Assembly (NCBI GenBank): GCA_902363625.1
Contig: CABJAS010000008.1
Location: forward strand, 1-64,000
Reading direction: 5' to 3'
DNA: 64,000 bases
Source: Clostridiaceae bacterium
Lineage (GTDB): Bacteria > Bacillota_I > Bacilli_A > Erysipelotrichales > Coprobacillaceae
The position numbers and the translations under genes are program-made. Under the pieces are notes generated by a model. The model was given only the letters and a program-made list of their open reading frames with translations. It searched no databases and was not told where the DNA came from. Below, piece after piece: positions 50,588 through 60,009 of the stretch (its first letter is position 1; each line of letters opens with the position of its first letter).

Positions 50588-51889
50588 GCTTGATTTTGGT
50601 TTACGTATAAAAAAGTACAGTACTTTCTTAGGATCGAAAGGAACAAAAGGATAAAGATAGTCATAGCCAAAAATGTGCAGATGCATCAAATAAAGAATTA
50701 ATATAAAGTTATATAAGACAAAGCCGACATTATGGAATATCCAAATAGCAAGGATCATCCCTAACTTAATATATTTGTTGGCTAGTGAGAGTTCATAGTT
50801 CGGGGTAGCAAAGCCGCCGACATTGCTGATGGCACTGTATAAGAGAATTTCAGGTATAAACAGCCCCATATCGATCGCCATTTCACCTAACAGCACCGCA
50901 GCGATGATCCCCATCGCACTGGAGAGTCCGGTCGGGGTATGAATGGTCGCAATACGCAGGAGCTCGATGGCAATCTCCACCACAAATAACTGCATTAATA
51001 AATGATTGAATTCCAAATCATTGACTCCCGCAAACAGGAAGATTCCTTTGTTTCCGTTCATCAGTGTAAGCAGCCAAAAGGGAACCAAATATACAGAAAG
51101 AAACACTGCTAATAAACGAACTAAGCGAATCATGGTTCCGATAATCGGCACTTGGCGATGTTCCTCGACATGCTCTAAAATCTCAGATAAAGATGTTGGC
51201 AACATCATGACCGATGCGGACGTATCTGTGATAATCGCAAAATTTCCTTTTGTCAAATGGGTAGAAACGATATCCGGTCTTTCACTATAACGAACTAACG
51301 GATAAGGATTATACACCTGATGAATAAGCAGTTCTTCTAAAGCTCGATCCGACATTACCAAATCTTTGGTCGATACATTTTTTAAACGTTCCTGAATATC
51401 CGCTTTGATTTCAGGATCACATATTTCATCTATATAACATAAACATACATCGATCGGTGCCAAAGAGCCAATCGTGATGATTTCAAAGGTTAGGGACGGA
51501 TTGCGAATACGACGGCGAATCAGTCCAGTATTCGTTAACAGCTGTTCAACAAATCCGTCTTTTGCTCCACGCACGCTTTTTTCCGTTTCCGGTTCGTTAA
51601 TCGAACGGCTGGGGTATTTTCTTACTTCTAATACATAGTATTGCTGTTCTACTTCAATAACGGCATTGCCAGATAACAAGGCAAGATCCAAAGTGCTTAA
51701 ATCCGTTACTTTTTTGACACTGCCGTTAAAAAGATTTCCATCTAAATCTTTTGGATCTTTAATTAATTCTATTCCAGCACAAAGCATCGTGATCTGATCA
51801 TCACTGACGAGACTGGTAATAAATTCAATAGTATAAACATGCTTTCCTGATTGAATGATTCGCTTAGAATAATCGTAGGATTGATTCAT
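50576..51889 (-). CDS. spoVAF: Spore germination-associated protein SpoVAF
   Basis: SpoVAF is a GerA-type membrane protein linked to the SpoVA dipicolinic acid channel and to germination. It has a hydrophilic N-terminal domain (about 1-235, with TNTGLIRRRIRNPSLTFEIITIGS) and five to six membrane segments between about 255 and 425. Length 437 is shorter than the 493 in B. subtilis, mainly at the N-terminus. It overlaps spoVAE by 4 bp and is the last gene of the operon. GerA-type members that act as receptors come with B and C subunits, which are absent, so SpoVAF is favoured. Confidence 0.9.
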   Translation of the reverse strand: MNQSYDYSKRIIQSGKHVYTIEFITSLVSDDQITMLCAGIELIKDPKDLDGNLFNGSVKKVTDLSTLDLALLSGNAVIEVEQQYYVLEVRKYPSRSINEPETEKSVRGAKDGFVEQLLTNTGLIRRRIRNPSLTFEIITIGSLAPIDVCLCYIDEICDPEIKADIQERLKNVSTKDLVMSDRALEELLIHQVYNPYPLVRYSERPDIVSTHLTKGNFAIITDTSASVMMLPTSLSEILEHVEEHRQVPIIGTMIRLVRLLAVFLSVYLVPFWLLTLMNGNKGIFLFAGVNDLEFNHLLMQLFVVEIAIELLRIATIHTPTGLSSAMGIIAAVLLGEMAIDMGLFIPEILLYSAISNVGGFATPNYELSLANKYIKLGMILAIWIFHNVGFVLYNFILILYLMHLHIFGYDYLYPFVPFDPKKVLYFFIRKPKSSKAK

Positions 51890-52236
51890 GAACGTGGTTT
51901 AAAGATAATGGCGACAATAAAGCCAAATAAGATGGCTGTTGTAATCCCAGCTGCTGTAAGATCAAACATTCCCATGGTCAATCCAAGCAACCCATATTCA
52001 GATACTTTTTCTAAAGCTCCATGCATCAAGGAATGTCCGAAGCTGGTTATCGGAAGCATCGCACCGGCATGGAAAATACCGATTAAGCGATCATAAATAT
52101 GAAATAAATCCAAGAACGAACCAATACAAACAAATAAGCTGGTAATATGTCCCGGTGTCCATGAAGTAAGTTCATAAATCAGCTGGGCGATGACACAGAT
52201 GGCACCACAAAACACAAAAGCGAGTATATAATCCAT
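51886..52236 (-). CDS. spoVAE: Stage V sporulation protein AE (AEb type)
   Basis: A 116-residue membrane protein with about three segments. The sequence WTPGHITSLFVCIGSFL, GAMLPITSFGHSLMHGA and GLLGLTMGMFDLTAAGI is typical of SpoVAEb. It forms part of the inner-membrane channel for calcium-dipicolinate. It shares bases with both neighbours (4 bp with spoVAF, 1 bp with spoVAD). The soluble SpoVAEa found in B. subtilis is missing here, as in most clostridia. Confidence 0.93.
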   Translation of the reverse strand: MDYILAFVFCGAICVIAQLIYELTSWTPGHITSLFVCIGSFLDLFHIYDRLIGIFHAGAMLPITSFGHSLMHGALEKVSEYGLLGLTMGMFDLTAAGITTAILFGFIVAIIFKPRS

Positions 52237-53237
52237 TAGTCACACACCTCCAAACTAATTGCATGTGCAATTGAAGGAACACTTTCCTTCTGCATGATCG
52301 TAATTGGGGACATTAAAGCTCCGGTAGCGACGATCAATACTTTTTTCCATTTCTTTTGTCTTAACTGATCCATAATATAACCATATGTAACCAAGGCACT
52401 GCAAGCACAGCCGCTTCCGCCTAAAAAGACATCCTGCTTTTCTATATCATAAAGCAAGGTTCCACAGTCATTGTAATGATTGACTTCCATATTATCTTCT
52501 TCAAACATCTTGGTTAAAATCTTTTTACCGTAATCCGATAAATCTCCTGTCACAATCAAATCATAGCTGTTAAAGTCACGATTGGTATCTGTAAAATGCT
52601 GTTTTAAGGTATCGTAAGCTGCTGGTGCCATGGCACGCCCCATATCATTGACATTCGTTTGCTTAAAATCAATAACTTTTCCAAAGGTAACTGCTTCAAT
52701 ACGAATATCTGATGGCTGGTTAGATAATAAGATTGCTCCCGCACCGGTAGCCGTATAGGTTGTTGTTTCGGGTTTCTGGATACCATATTCAAGCGGATAG
52801 CGATACTGACGTTCTGCCGTCGCATTGTGTGAAGAAACAAACGCTAAAACAGAAGAGAAATAGTTGGATTCGATCAGCATGCTGCTGACTCCCATACTTA
52901 GACATGAAGAGGAACAGGCTCCGTAGATTCCGATGTAAGGCACGGGATATTTCGCCGCTGTATATGACGTAGCCGTGATCTGATTAGTAAGGTCACCGCC
53001 TAAAATCAAATCAATATCATCCGGTTTTTTCTTTGCTTTTTGCAGACAGCTATTGATTGCAACCTTCTGCATTTCTCTTTCCCCTTTTTCAAAGGTCTTT
53101 TGGTGACAATACAAATCATCGAAGTAAACATCAAAATAACTTCCTAACGGTCCGGTATGTTCCATCGGTCCGGCACAGGTTCCGGTACTTTGAACATAGA
53201 CGTTATGGAAAAAATGGGTACTAGATTTTGAAGACAT
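52236..53237 (-). CDS. spoVAD: Stage V sporulation protein AD
   Basis: SpoVAD binds dipicolinic acid and has a thiolase-like fold. The 333 residues include VYVQSTGTCAGPMEHTGPLG at the start, IGIYGACSSSCLSMG at the position of the thiolase nucleophile, and VFLGGSGCACSALVTYGYI. Length compares with 338 in B. subtilis. It overlaps spoVAC by 17 bp and is preceded by GGGGTGATT inside that gene. Acts at the outer face of the spore inner membrane. Confidence 0.96.
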   Translation of the reverse strand: MSSKSSTHFFHNVYVQSTGTCAGPMEHTGPLGSYFDVYFDDLYCHQKTFEKGEREMQKVAINSCLQKAKKKPDDIDLILGGDLTNQITATSYTAAKYPVPYIGIYGACSSSCLSMGVSSMLIESNYFSSVLAFVSSHNATAERQYRYPLEYGIQKPETTTYTATGAGAILLSNQPSDIRIEAVTFGKVIDFKQTNVNDMGRAMAPAAYDTLKQHFTDTNRDFNSYDLIVTGDLSDYGKKILTKMFEEDNMEVNHYNDCGTLLYDIEKQDVFLGGSGCACSALVTYGYIMDQLRQKKWKKVLIVATGALMSPITIMQKESVPSIAHAISLEVCD

Positions 53238-53658
53238 AACGAATCACCCCGAAAATAAATGAAGATACAATTCCATATGTAATGACGCTGCCGCCATATT
53301 TAAAGATATTAGAACCGATCCCTTGAATTAATCCCTCGCTCTTGCTTTCTAAAGCAGCACTGCTCATTGCATTTGCGAACCCTGTGATTGGAATAAACGT
53401 TCCTGCCCCTGCATGTTTGGCAATCTTATCAAACACACCAAATCCGGTCAATAAACACGTAATAAACACGATTGTAATGATCATTGGTGCAGATGCTTTT
53501 TCTTGTCCGACATTCAGAAGTTCCATATAAAACTCTAATAAGAATTGACCGATCACTGCAATGACGCCGCCAAAAACAAACGCATTAATGCAGTTTTTCA
53601 AAATACTGCTTTTTGGTTTACAGCTGTCGGCAATTTTGTTGTATTTTGTTTCATCCAT
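53221..53658 (-). CDS. spoVAC: Stage V sporulation protein AC
   Basis: A membrane subunit of the SpoVA channel, reported in B. subtilis to act as a mechanosensitive channel for dipicolinic acid. The 145 residues contain four membrane segments with GGVIAVIGQFLLEFYM and GAGTFIPITGFANAMSSAALE. The ATG at 53658 is preceded by GAGGTGATAAAA; the longest reading would start 16 codons earlier inside the promoter. It is the first gene of spoVAC-AD-AE-AF, under a near-perfect sigma-G promoter. Confidence 0.95.
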   Translation of the reverse strand: MDETKYNKIADSCKPKSSILKNCINAFVFGGVIAVIGQFLLEFYMELLNVGQEKASAPMIITIVFITCLLTGFGVFDKIAKHAGAGTFIPITGFANAMSSAALESKSEGLIQGIGSNIFKYGGSVITYGIVSSFIFGVIRYVFKI

Positions 53659-53675
53659 TTTTATCACCTCAATGA

Positions 53676-53704
53676 TAGTATGTATAAAGATGTCGATTAT
53701 ATGC
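53676..53704 (-). promoter_or_regulatory. Sigma-G-type promoter of the spoVA operon
   Basis: On the minus strand, GCATA (53700-53704), a 17-bp spacer and CATACTA (53676-53682) match the forespore sigma-G consensus (GHATR and CATnHTA) with no mismatch. It lies 18 bases before the spoVAC ATG. spoVA is sigma-G dependent in B. subtilis. Confidence 0.75.
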
Positions 53705-53715
53705 AAAAAGAAAAA

Positions 53716-53734
53716 GATTTGAGAAACTCAAACC
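53716..53734 (-). terminator. Terminator after the membrane protein gene
   Basis: Stem GATTTGAG/CTCAAACC (53716-53723 and 53727-53734) pairs with one G-U and is followed by TTTTTCTTTTTG on the minus strand. It isolates the spoVA promoter from upstream transcription. Confidence 0.8.
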
Positions 53735-54363
53735 TTTTCATTCGCATCAAACAGCTCTTCATAAATTTTCGTTAAAAAATTGGGTTTATGACGGTGGTAA
53801 GAATGATAAATTCCTAATGTAATCAGCAATCCGCCGACACAGGCACAAAGCATATCGGTCATGCTGTCATGAATTCCCGAAGAATAGTGGTTGATACAGT
53901 CATAATTGAAAAAGACCAGCATCGAATATTCGTAAAATTCCCAAAGTACCGCTATCGCTAAATTAAATGCATTAATAAAGATCAGCATGACATAAGTGTC
54001 TTCCTTATTTTCAACACGGCGTATTTTTTTCAAAACACAAAACAGGATATAGCCTGCCATCGTCAGCAATAATCCACTTCCAAAATGAACGATCTTATCG
54101 TAATAAGGCTGATTATAGCCTCCTAAAGTACTGCCTACAATAGCGGCAAAGAAACAAAATAATAAATTTAAAATCATGATTCTTTCTGTCAGTCGAATAT
54201 GTAGGAGTTTAAATACGATCGGGACAATAAACGGCACAAGACAAGATACAGGAACTAACCAAAGCTCTGTATGACCGTTTAAATTAAAATAAACGGAATA
54301 AGCTAAACCCGCAATATAAAAAAGGATTGTTGCGTTCAGCCAAAATGATTTTCTTTTTTTCAT
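53728..54363 (-). CDS. Integral membrane protein, YjdF/DUF2238-like
   Basis: A 211-residue protein with about six membrane segments. The motifs YYDKIVHFGSGLLLTMAGY, VLWEFYEYS and GIHDSMTDMLCACVGGLL resemble the DUF2238 (YjdF) family, whose role is unknown. AGAGGTG precedes the ATG. It is monocistronic with a terminator just before the spoVA promoter. I see no reason from sequence to link it to sporulation apart from position. Confidence 0.7.
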   Translation of the reverse strand: MKKRKSFWLNATILFYIAGLAYSVYFNLNGHTELWLVPVSCLVPFIVPIVFKLLHIRLTERIMILNLLFCFFAAIVGSTLGGYNQPYYDKIVHFGSGLLLTMAGYILFCVLKKIRRVENKEDTYVMLIFINAFNLAIAVLWEFYEYSMLVFFNYDCINHYSSGIHDSMTDMLCACVGGLLITLGIYHSYHRHKPNFLTKIYEELFDANEKV

Positions 54364-54420
54364 ATTACACCTCTAATTCTATTATTATATGCCCCATTTT
54401 AATAGATTACCATGGATATA

Positions 54421-55227
54421 CTAAATTAATTTCATTTCTTTAAAATGCTTTTCAATGGCTTTAATCACGCCGCTTTCTTCATTCGATAACGTTTCATAGC
54501 GTGCAGCAGCTTTAACACCATCACTTCCGTTTTTCATAGCATAGCTGTAAAAACATAGCTTTAACATCTCAATATCATTATCCCCATCGCCAAATGCCAT
54601 ACATTCCTTTGGTAAAATATCATATCGTTCACAGATTCGCTGAATACCGCTGGCTTTATGATAGCTTGGCACGATCAGATCAATATAGCCATGTCCGCTT
54701 GTAACCGGTGTAATTTTTCCACTCATTTCTTTTTTTAAAGCATCGGTCAACGGGTATGTTTTTTCCGGCGGACAGGTTAAGGCAAATTTCAAAAATTGAT
54801 CATCTACACTGTAAAAATCATCCACTTTCTCTAAACGATGTAAATACAACTGCATTATTTTAAAGAATTTATCCGGAATTTTACTTGATATATAAGCACT
54901 GTTTAATCCGCATAGGATCTTTTCAATCTCTGGATAGCGTTCAAGAATATTTAAAATATGATGTACTTCTTCCTTTGGGATATCGGCTGAAAACAAAACC
55001 TCCTGCTGATCGATGACCAATGCTCCATTTTCGGCAACATAGATCAGTTCATCTTGATAATCTTCAAAAAAAGATTTCAACTGATAATACTGATTTCCAC
55101 TGGCTACGACAAATTTAATATCATTTTCCTTCATTATTTTATATAGTTCCCGAAAACGCTGACGATCGTATTCTAAATGGCGATTTAAAAAAGTACCATC
55201 CATATCTACTGCAATTAGTTTAATCAT
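54421..55227 (-). CDS. Cof-type HAD phosphatase
   Basis: A 268-residue Cof-subfamily HAD phosphatase. The nucleophile motif is DMDGTF at residues 8-13, SGN near 43-45 contains the second motif, and GDGDNDIEMLK near 217 holds the metal-binding acids. The type IIB cap is between about 85 and 185. Substrate not predictable. AGGAGG lies upstream. It sits between the YjdF-like gene and maf. Confidence 0.9.
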   Translation of the reverse strand: MIKLIAVDMDGTFLNRHLEYDRQRFRELYKIMKENDIKFVVASGNQYYQLKSFFEDYQDELIYVAENGALVIDQQEVLFSADIPKEEVHHILNILERYPEIEKILCGLNSAYISSKIPDKFFKIMQLYLHRLEKVDDFYSVDDQFLKFALTCPPEKTYPLTDALKKEMSGKITPVTSGHGYIDLIVPSYHKASGIQRICERYDILPKECMAFGDGDNDIEMLKLCFYSYAMKNGSDGVKAAARYETLSNEESGVIKAIEKHFKEMKLI

Positions 55228-55300
55228 TTTTGATCCTCCTTATGCTTAGAATCCTATCACATTAAAATAAGATAAAAAAATAAATTCCGTTTTTTGAAAG

Positions 55301-55323
55301 AAAAAAACCTGAAATTAATCAGG
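55301..55323 (-). terminator. Terminator after maf
   Basis: Stem CCTGA/TCAGG (55308-55312 and 55319-55323) overlaps the maf stop codon and is followed by seven T residues on the minus strand. Confidence 0.7.
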
Positions 55324-55888
55324 CTTCTATATCAAACTCTTCTTTTAAAACCTTATGCAGCTGTTCCACCGGCAATCCGACAATTGTATAGAAATCACCG
55401 ACATAATGATCAACAAGCATATCACCAGCGCCTTGAATCGCATAAGCTCCCGCTTTATCCTGCCATTCATTATAAGCTAAATATGCTTCTACTTGCTTTT
55501 CATCCAAGATTTTAAAAACCACTTCTGTTTTACTGGTGAAACTAACTCTTTTTTCCCCTTGAAGCACTGTGATACTGGTATAGACATATTGAGATTCTCC
55601 GGAAAACATCAAAAGCATACGCTTAGCATCCTGGTAATCTTTTGGTTTACCCAGCACCTGATCATGAAAACAGACAATCGTATCTGCTCCAATCACAATC
55701 GCATGAGGATGAAGACGGGCAATCGGCAATGCCTTTTGATATGCCAAATCTTCTAAACGTAAATCTAAAGGCAGACGATCATCCATTATTTCTTCAATGT
55801 TTGTACTCTCAACCCTAAAAGGTACTCCCAGCTGACTTAACAATTCACGGCGGCGGGGAGAAAGAGAAGCCAAGATAATATTATTCAT
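55319..55888 (-). CDS. maf: Maf family nucleotide pyrophosphatase
   Basis: Maf proteins hydrolyse dTTP, UTP or modified nucleotides and can affect septation. The ATG at 55888 gives 189 residues starting [20 protein letters not shown], the canonical Maf start, with [18 protein letters not shown] further on and a [18 protein letters not shown] end. A longer reading would run 37 codons back into pnp and is rejected. The true start overlaps pnp by 8 bp, so translation is coupled. A weak AAGAAG is the only Shine-Dalgarno. Confidence 0.92.
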   Translation of the reverse strand: MNNIILASLSPRRRELLSQLGVPFRVESTNIEEIMDDRLPLDLRLEDLAYQKALPIARLHPHAIVIGADTIVCFHDQVLGKPKDYQDAKRMLLMFSGESQYVYTSITVLQGEKRVSFTSKTEVVFKILDEKQVEAYLAYNEWQDKAGAYAIQGAGDMLVDHYVGDFYTIVGLPVEQLHKVLKEEFDIEA

Positions 55889-58031
55889 TTGGCTTTGCTT
55901 CTTCTTTTTTAACCGGTTCTTTCTTTTCGGGTTTAGGCAGCAATGCTTTTGCGGAAACATTGACACGTCCCTTTTCATCAATATCTGTAACGACAACACG
56001 GACAGTATCTCCTAATTTTAATACATCAGAAGGTGCTGCTATTCTTTCATGAGCAATCTGAGATACATGAAGCAATCCGTCTGTTCCTTCAAACAAGTTA
56101 ACAAAAGCTCCGTATTTTTCTAATCGAACCACTTTAGCCTCATAAATTTCACCTTTTTGGGCTTTCTTTACAATGGCTTCAATTAGTTTTGCTGCTGTAT
56201 TAATTGCGTTTTGATCGGTATGATAAATGACAACACGTCCATCTTGTTCAATATCGATCTTAACATCATTTGATTTTTCAATGATTTCATTAATCATTTT
56301 TCCACCAGGACCAATAACGTCTCTAATTTGATCAGGATCAATATGCATCTGGAATACTTTTGGTGCATAAGAAGATAACTGAGGTCTTACTTCACTGATT
56401 GCATCCAGCATTGTTTTCATGATCTGTTCGCGCCCGATCTTTGCTTGTGCCAAGGCTTCTTTCAAGATTTCCTGAGTAATTCCATCAATCTTAATATCCA
56501 TCTGCAAAGCACAGATCCCGTTTGTTGTTCCGGCTACTTTAAAATCCATATCTCCTAAGTGATCTTCCATCCCTTGGATATCGGTTAAGATTGTATAGTC
56601 ATCCCCCTTTTTAACAAGTCCCATAGCTATTCCCGCAACAGGTGCAGAAATAGGAACTCCAGCCGTCATCAATGCCATTGTAGAGGCACAGATTGAAGCT
56701 TGTGAGGATGAACCATTTGATTCTAATACTTCTGATACGACACGAATCGTATATGGGAAATCTTCTTCAGAAGGAATGACTTGAGCTAAAGCTCTTTCTC
56801 CTAAAGCCCCATGTCCGATCTCACGTCTTCCCGGTGCCCCCATTCTTCCAGTTTCCCCAACTGAATAAGGCGGGAAGTTATAATGATGCATGAAGCGTTT
56901 TTGATCTTCTAGCCCCAGACCATCGATTTTTTGATGTTCACCCATAGCACCTAATGTACAGGCAGATAACACTTGTGTTTCACCACGAGTAAATAAAGCT
57001 GAACCATGAACACGCGGCAACAAATCCACCTGTGCATCCAAAGGACGAATTTCATCTAATTTTCTTCCATCCGGACGAATCTTCTGTTCTGTGATCAAAC
57101 GTCTTACTTCTTCTTTTTCTAAATCATGCAGAACAATTCCCACTTGTTTTAAGACAGATTTCTTATTGTCTTCACTATCATAAACACGTGCTTCAAAGTC
57201 TGCTTTTACTTCTGCCATCAAATCATCGATAGCACCATAGCGCTCTAACTTACCTGGAATACTGACTGCTGTTTTCATACGGTCATAAGCCATGGCAGTT
57301 ACTTCATCAACAATCGCCTGATCCAATGTAAATAAAGGAATTTCTTGTTTTGCTTTTCCACATTGCATAACGATCTGTTCTTGGAAAGCAATTAATTCTT
57401 TAATTTTTTCATGTCCGAAAGCCAAGGCTTCCAAAATAACCTCTTCACTTACTTCTTTAGCATCTGCTTCTACCATGTTGATAGCATCTTTTGTTCCTGC
57501 TACTTCTAAGTGAATTTCACTTTTTTCCATTTCTTCCGGTCCGGCATTGACTGTAAATTCCCCATTTACATAGCCAACCGTTACTCCGGCAATAGGTCCA
57601 TTGAATGGAATATCAGATAAACACAACGCCAAAGACGCGCCAAACATAGCCGCCATTTCCGGTGTTGCATCTTGATCTACAGATAATACAGTGTTCACGA
57701 TTTGAACTTCATTTCGGAATCCATCCGCAAATAACGGACGAATCGGACGGTCAATCATTCTCGCTGTTAATGTTCCATGTTCACTAGGACGTCCTTCTCG
57801 TTTTAAAAATCCTCCCGGGATCTTTCCTACAGAATACAATTTTTCTTCATAAGTTACTGTCAATGGAAAGAAATCAACATCTTTTGGTTCTTTCCCTGCG
57901 ACAGCTGTTGATAAAATAACGGTATCATTATAACGTACTAAAACAGAACCATTGGCTTGTTTTGCTAGTTCTCCGGTTTCTACTGTTAATTTTTTTCCAT
58001 AAAAATCTATACTAAATACTTGTTTTGACAT
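55881..58031 (-). CDS. pnp: Polynucleotide phosphorylase
   Basis: The 3' to 5' phosphorolytic exoribonuclease of RNA decay and tRNA turnover. The order is two RNase PH domains separated by a helical domain, a KH domain ([18 protein letters not shown] near 550-570) and an S1 domain (about 615-685), then a basic and acidic tail rich in Lys and Glu. The ATG at 58031 follows GAGGTGAAAAAGCAG; an in-frame TTG 9 codons earlier is less likely. Length is 716. It follows rpsO on the same strand, the conserved rpsO-pnp order. Confidence 0.97.
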   Translation of the reverse strand: MSKQVFSIDFYGKKLTVETGELAKQANGSVLVRYNDTVILSTAVAGKEPKDVDFFPLTVTYEEKLYSVGKIPGGFLKREGRPSEHGTLTARMIDRPIRPLFADGFRNEVQIVNTVLSVDQDATPEMAAMFGASLALCLSDIPFNGPIAGVTVGYVNGEFTVNAGPEEMEKSEIHLEVAGTKDAINMVEADAKEVSEEVILEALAFGHEKIKELIAFQEQIVMQCGKAKQEIPLFTLDQAIVDEVTAMAYDRMKTAVSIPGKLERYGAIDDLMAEVKADFEARVYDSEDNKKSVLKQVGIVLHDLEKEEVRRLITEQKIRPDGRKLDEIRPLDAQVDLLPRVHGSALFTRGETQVLSACTLGAMGEHQKIDGLGLEDQKRFMHHYNFPPYSVGETGRMGAPGRREIGHGALGERALAQVIPSEEDFPYTIRVVSEVLESNGSSSQASICASTMALMTAGVPISAPVAGIAMGLVKKGDDYTILTDIQGMEDHLGDMDFKVAGTTNGICALQMDIKIDGITQEILKEALAQAKIGREQIMKTMLDAISEVRPQLSSYAPKVFQMHIDPDQIRDVIGPGGKMINEIIEKSNDVKIDIEQDGRVVIYHTDQNAINTAAKLIEAIVKKAQKGEIYEAKVVRLEKYGAFVNLFEGTDGLLHVSQIAHERIAAPSDVLKLGDTVRVVVTDIDEKGRVNVSAKALLPKPEKKEPVKKEEAKPNE

Positions 58032-58123
58032 CTGCTTTTTCACCTCATTTTTTCTCAAAATACATTATAGCATTTTTATTATGTTAATCCAAACAAAATT
58101 GAAATAAATCTTATCGTTAATAA

Positions 58124-58146
58124 AAAAGACATCGCAGAGCGATGTC
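58124..58146 (-). terminator. Terminator after rpsO
   Basis: An 8-bp stem GACATCGC/GCGATGTC (58128-58135 and 58139-58146) with loop AGA is followed by six T residues on the minus strand, nine bases after the rpsO stop. Confidence 0.85.
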
Positions 58147-58155
58147 CTAGAAGGA

Positions 58156-58422
58156 TTATCTTCTTAATCCTAATTTTTCGATTAAAGCAGCATATCTTTC
58201 GATATCTTTATTTTTAAGATATTTTAATAAATCTCTTCTTCTACCGATTTTCTTTAATAAACCTCTATTTGAATGATGATCTTTTTTATGCACTTTGAAG
58301 TGACCGTTTAATTTGTTGATATCAGCAGTTAATACAGCGATTTGTACTTCTGGTGAGCCTGTATCTCCTTCTTTAGTAGCATATTCTTTCATGATAGCTG
58401 TTTTTTCTTCTCTAGTTAACAT
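58156..58422 (-). CDS. rpsO: 30S ribosomal protein S15
   Basis: S15 binds the 16S central domain early in 30S assembly. The 88 residues match the family length, with [41 protein letters not shown] and the C-terminal [10 protein letters not shown] strong promoter lies upstream with a leader of about 78 bases that may contain an S15-binding structure for autoregulation. AGGAG precedes the ATG. Confidence 0.98.
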   Translation of the reverse strand: MLTREEKTAIMKEYATKEGDTGSPEVQIAVLTADINKLNGHFKVHKKDHHSNRGLLKKIGRRRDLLKYLKNKDIERYAALIEKLGLRR

Positions 58423-58500
58423 TTGTTTTCTCCTTTTTTCTTAAACTTAGCGAATGCCAAGGTATCCGTCAGGAACTCAGATATCCTAGCGATTGCCGCA
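58423..58500 (-). promoter_or_regulatory. rpsO leader, possible S15 autoregulatory site
   Basis: The leader starts with a small stem GATTG-CGG-CAATC, then AGGATATCTGAGTTCC and CTGACGGATACC with several pairing options, ahead of the AGGAG ribosome binding site. S15 commonly represses its own mRNA in bacteria through leader structures that differ among phyla. I cannot match it to a named class by eye. Confidence 0.35.
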
Positions 58501-58506
58501 ATCAAA

Positions 58507-58535
58507 TTTATACCATAAATCCATGACTTTGTCAA
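58507..58535 (-). promoter_or_regulatory. Promoter of rpsO
   Basis: On the minus strand, consensus -35 TTGACA (58530-58535), exactly 17 bp and -10 TATAAA (58507-58512) with TGG before it. It abuts the stop codon of the GNAT gene. Confidence 0.85.
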
Positions 58536-59024
58536 TTATAAAAGATAAACATCGTGTTTTATCTTTTTTACATAGCCTTCAAACTCCTCATCATTCAAAG
58601 CTTTTGGATAACTCATAATTTTCATTGGAATCGTTTGGGACGGATCCAGATAAGACAGCATTTCATAATCCCCATCGTTCAAAGTAAGTCCAAGACGTTC
58701 ATAAAAGTTAACACGGCGCTGCTTTAATTCGTTATCAACTTTTTCAACCTCAAGTAAGACCAGCTTCGTTTGACGAGCTAAAAAATCCTGCATTACTTTT
58801 GAACCTAAACCAAGACCATGAAATTTGGGATTGATACCCAAATAATCAATAAAGATATAATCGTCTAAATCAAAATAGATCAAGAGGCTTTCAATCGTTT
58901 CTTCCTGCATTGTTGTTTCAATTTTACATAATCCTTCATTGATAAAAGCTTCCAGCTGTTCACGCGGACGAATCTCGTTTTCGTCAAATAATTCTTTCAT
59001 TAATGCATACAATGCATCATTCAT
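58536..59024 (-). CDS. GNAT family acetyltransferase
   Basis: A 162-residue GCN5-type N-acetyltransferase. The acetyl-CoA-binding P-loop reads INPKFHGLGLGSKVM (near residue 70), followed by LVLLEVEKVDNE and the late VNFYERLGL segment. The substrate is unknown. The ATG at 59024 overlaps the HAD stop by 4 bp, with AGGTGGGTG upstream; a GTG four codons earlier is less likely. It forms a two-gene unit with the HAD gene. A weak hairpin (about 58541-58563) follows the stop. Confidence 0.88.
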   Translation of the reverse strand: MNDALYALMKELFDENEIRPREQLEAFINEGLCKIETTMQEETIESLLIYFDLDDYIFIDYLGINPKFHGLGLGSKVMQDFLARQTKLVLLEVEKVDNELKQRRVNFYERLGLTLNDGDYEMLSYLDPSQTIPMKIMSYPKALNDEEFEGYVKKIKHDVYLL

Positions 59025-59878
59025 TCTAACACCCACCTTTTAATTGCTTTTCCGACACCATCTTCATCATACGCTTCCGTTATATATTTTGCCACCTTTT
59101 TGACTTCTTCTTCACCGTTTGCCATGACGACTGAGTTTTCAAACAATTCAAACATGCTTAAATCATTGAAGCTGTCGCCTAACACCATAACTTCATCCTC
59201 TTTAATTCCAAGCAGTGTCGCCGCTTTCAATAAAATCTTTCCTTTGGTTGCATCACTATGAGTAATTTCCACATTATCCGGAAAAGAAGAAAGATAGGCA
59301 ACATTGCCTAAAGCACTCAATCGTTTTTTTGCTTCTTCAATCTTACTCGTATCAATATCAAATGCTTCAATTTTAATAATCTTTTTAGTCGGCAGTAATG
59401 AGTGATAATCTTCCACTTCTTCCATTCTGAAAATAGAATGGCGTGTTTTTAATCTTTCTTTTACTTCCTCATAAGTCTGTGTTTTATCTTTATGTAAGGA
59501 ACGCTGAATGAAGGCATCCTGTACATTTTCTACCGCTTCAATTGAATAACGGTTATCAGTCGTATAGATCATGAATTTAATATCCAATGCTTTTAAGATT
59601 TCGATTACCCCAATGGCTTCTTTCGCTCCTAAATAGCATGAACTGATGAGTTCTCCCTTTTCGTCTATATATTCAGCACCATTTCCGGTGACACATGCAC
59701 ATTCTACACCATGCTGCTGTGTGACCGGCAGGATATCCGTGTAAGCTCTTCCTGACGCAATAACGAAGTGAATCCCTCTTTTTTTAGCTTCGTTTATCAT
59801 TTCTACATTATATGGACTGATGCCCCCGTTTCCATCCAATAAGGTTCCATCCATATCACTCGCTATTAATTTAATCAT
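59021..59878 (-). CDS. Cof-type HAD phosphatase
   Basis: A 285-residue HAD phosphatase of the Cof subfamily. Nucleophile motif DMDGTL at residues 8-13, VIASGRAYTD near 38-47, and GDSFNDLSMFE near 230 with the metal-binding acids. The IIB cap lies between about 85 and 195. Located before a GNAT acetyltransferase with 4-bp overlap, so a joint metabolic or repair step on one metabolite is possible but unproven. Confidence 0.9.
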   Translation of the reverse strand: MIKLIASDMDGTLLDGNGGISPYNVEMINEAKKRGIHFVIASGRAYTDILPVTQQHGVECACVTGNGAEYIDEKGELISSCYLGAKEAIGVIEILKALDIKFMIYTTDNRYSIEAVENVQDAFIQRSLHKDKTQTYEEVKERLKTRHSIFRMEEVEDYHSLLPTKKIIKIEAFDIDTSKIEEAKKRLSALGNVAYLSSFPDNVEITHSDATKGKILLKAATLLGIKEDEVMVLGDSFNDLSMFELFENSVVMANGEEEVKKVAKYITEAYDEDGVGKAIKRWVLE

Positions 59879-59959
59879 ATTTTAACCCTCCGCTTTTCTA
59901 GTTTAACACAGCATTTGAAAACGCTTTATTTTTTTCTTCTTTAGTAAATAGTTAATAAG

Positions 59960-59988
59960 TTGAAAGAAATGTCTATTTGTGTTATAAC
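59960..59988 (+). promoter_or_regulatory. Promoter of the zinc-ribbon membrane protein
   Basis: -35 TTGAAA (59960-59965), a 17-bp spacer and -10 TATAAC (59983-59988) with TGT before it lie 21 bases before the ATG at 60010. AGAAGGAG is the ribosome binding site. Confidence 0.7.
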
Positions 59989-60009
59989 TTTATAAGAAGG
60001 AGTGGTTAG

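Noticed and set aside
55889..55999. Longer maf reading with 37 extra N-terminal residues
   Set aside because: The extra part is out-of-frame pnp sequence rich in Lys, and the canonical Maf start ([16 protein letters not shown]) lies at the ATG at 55888.
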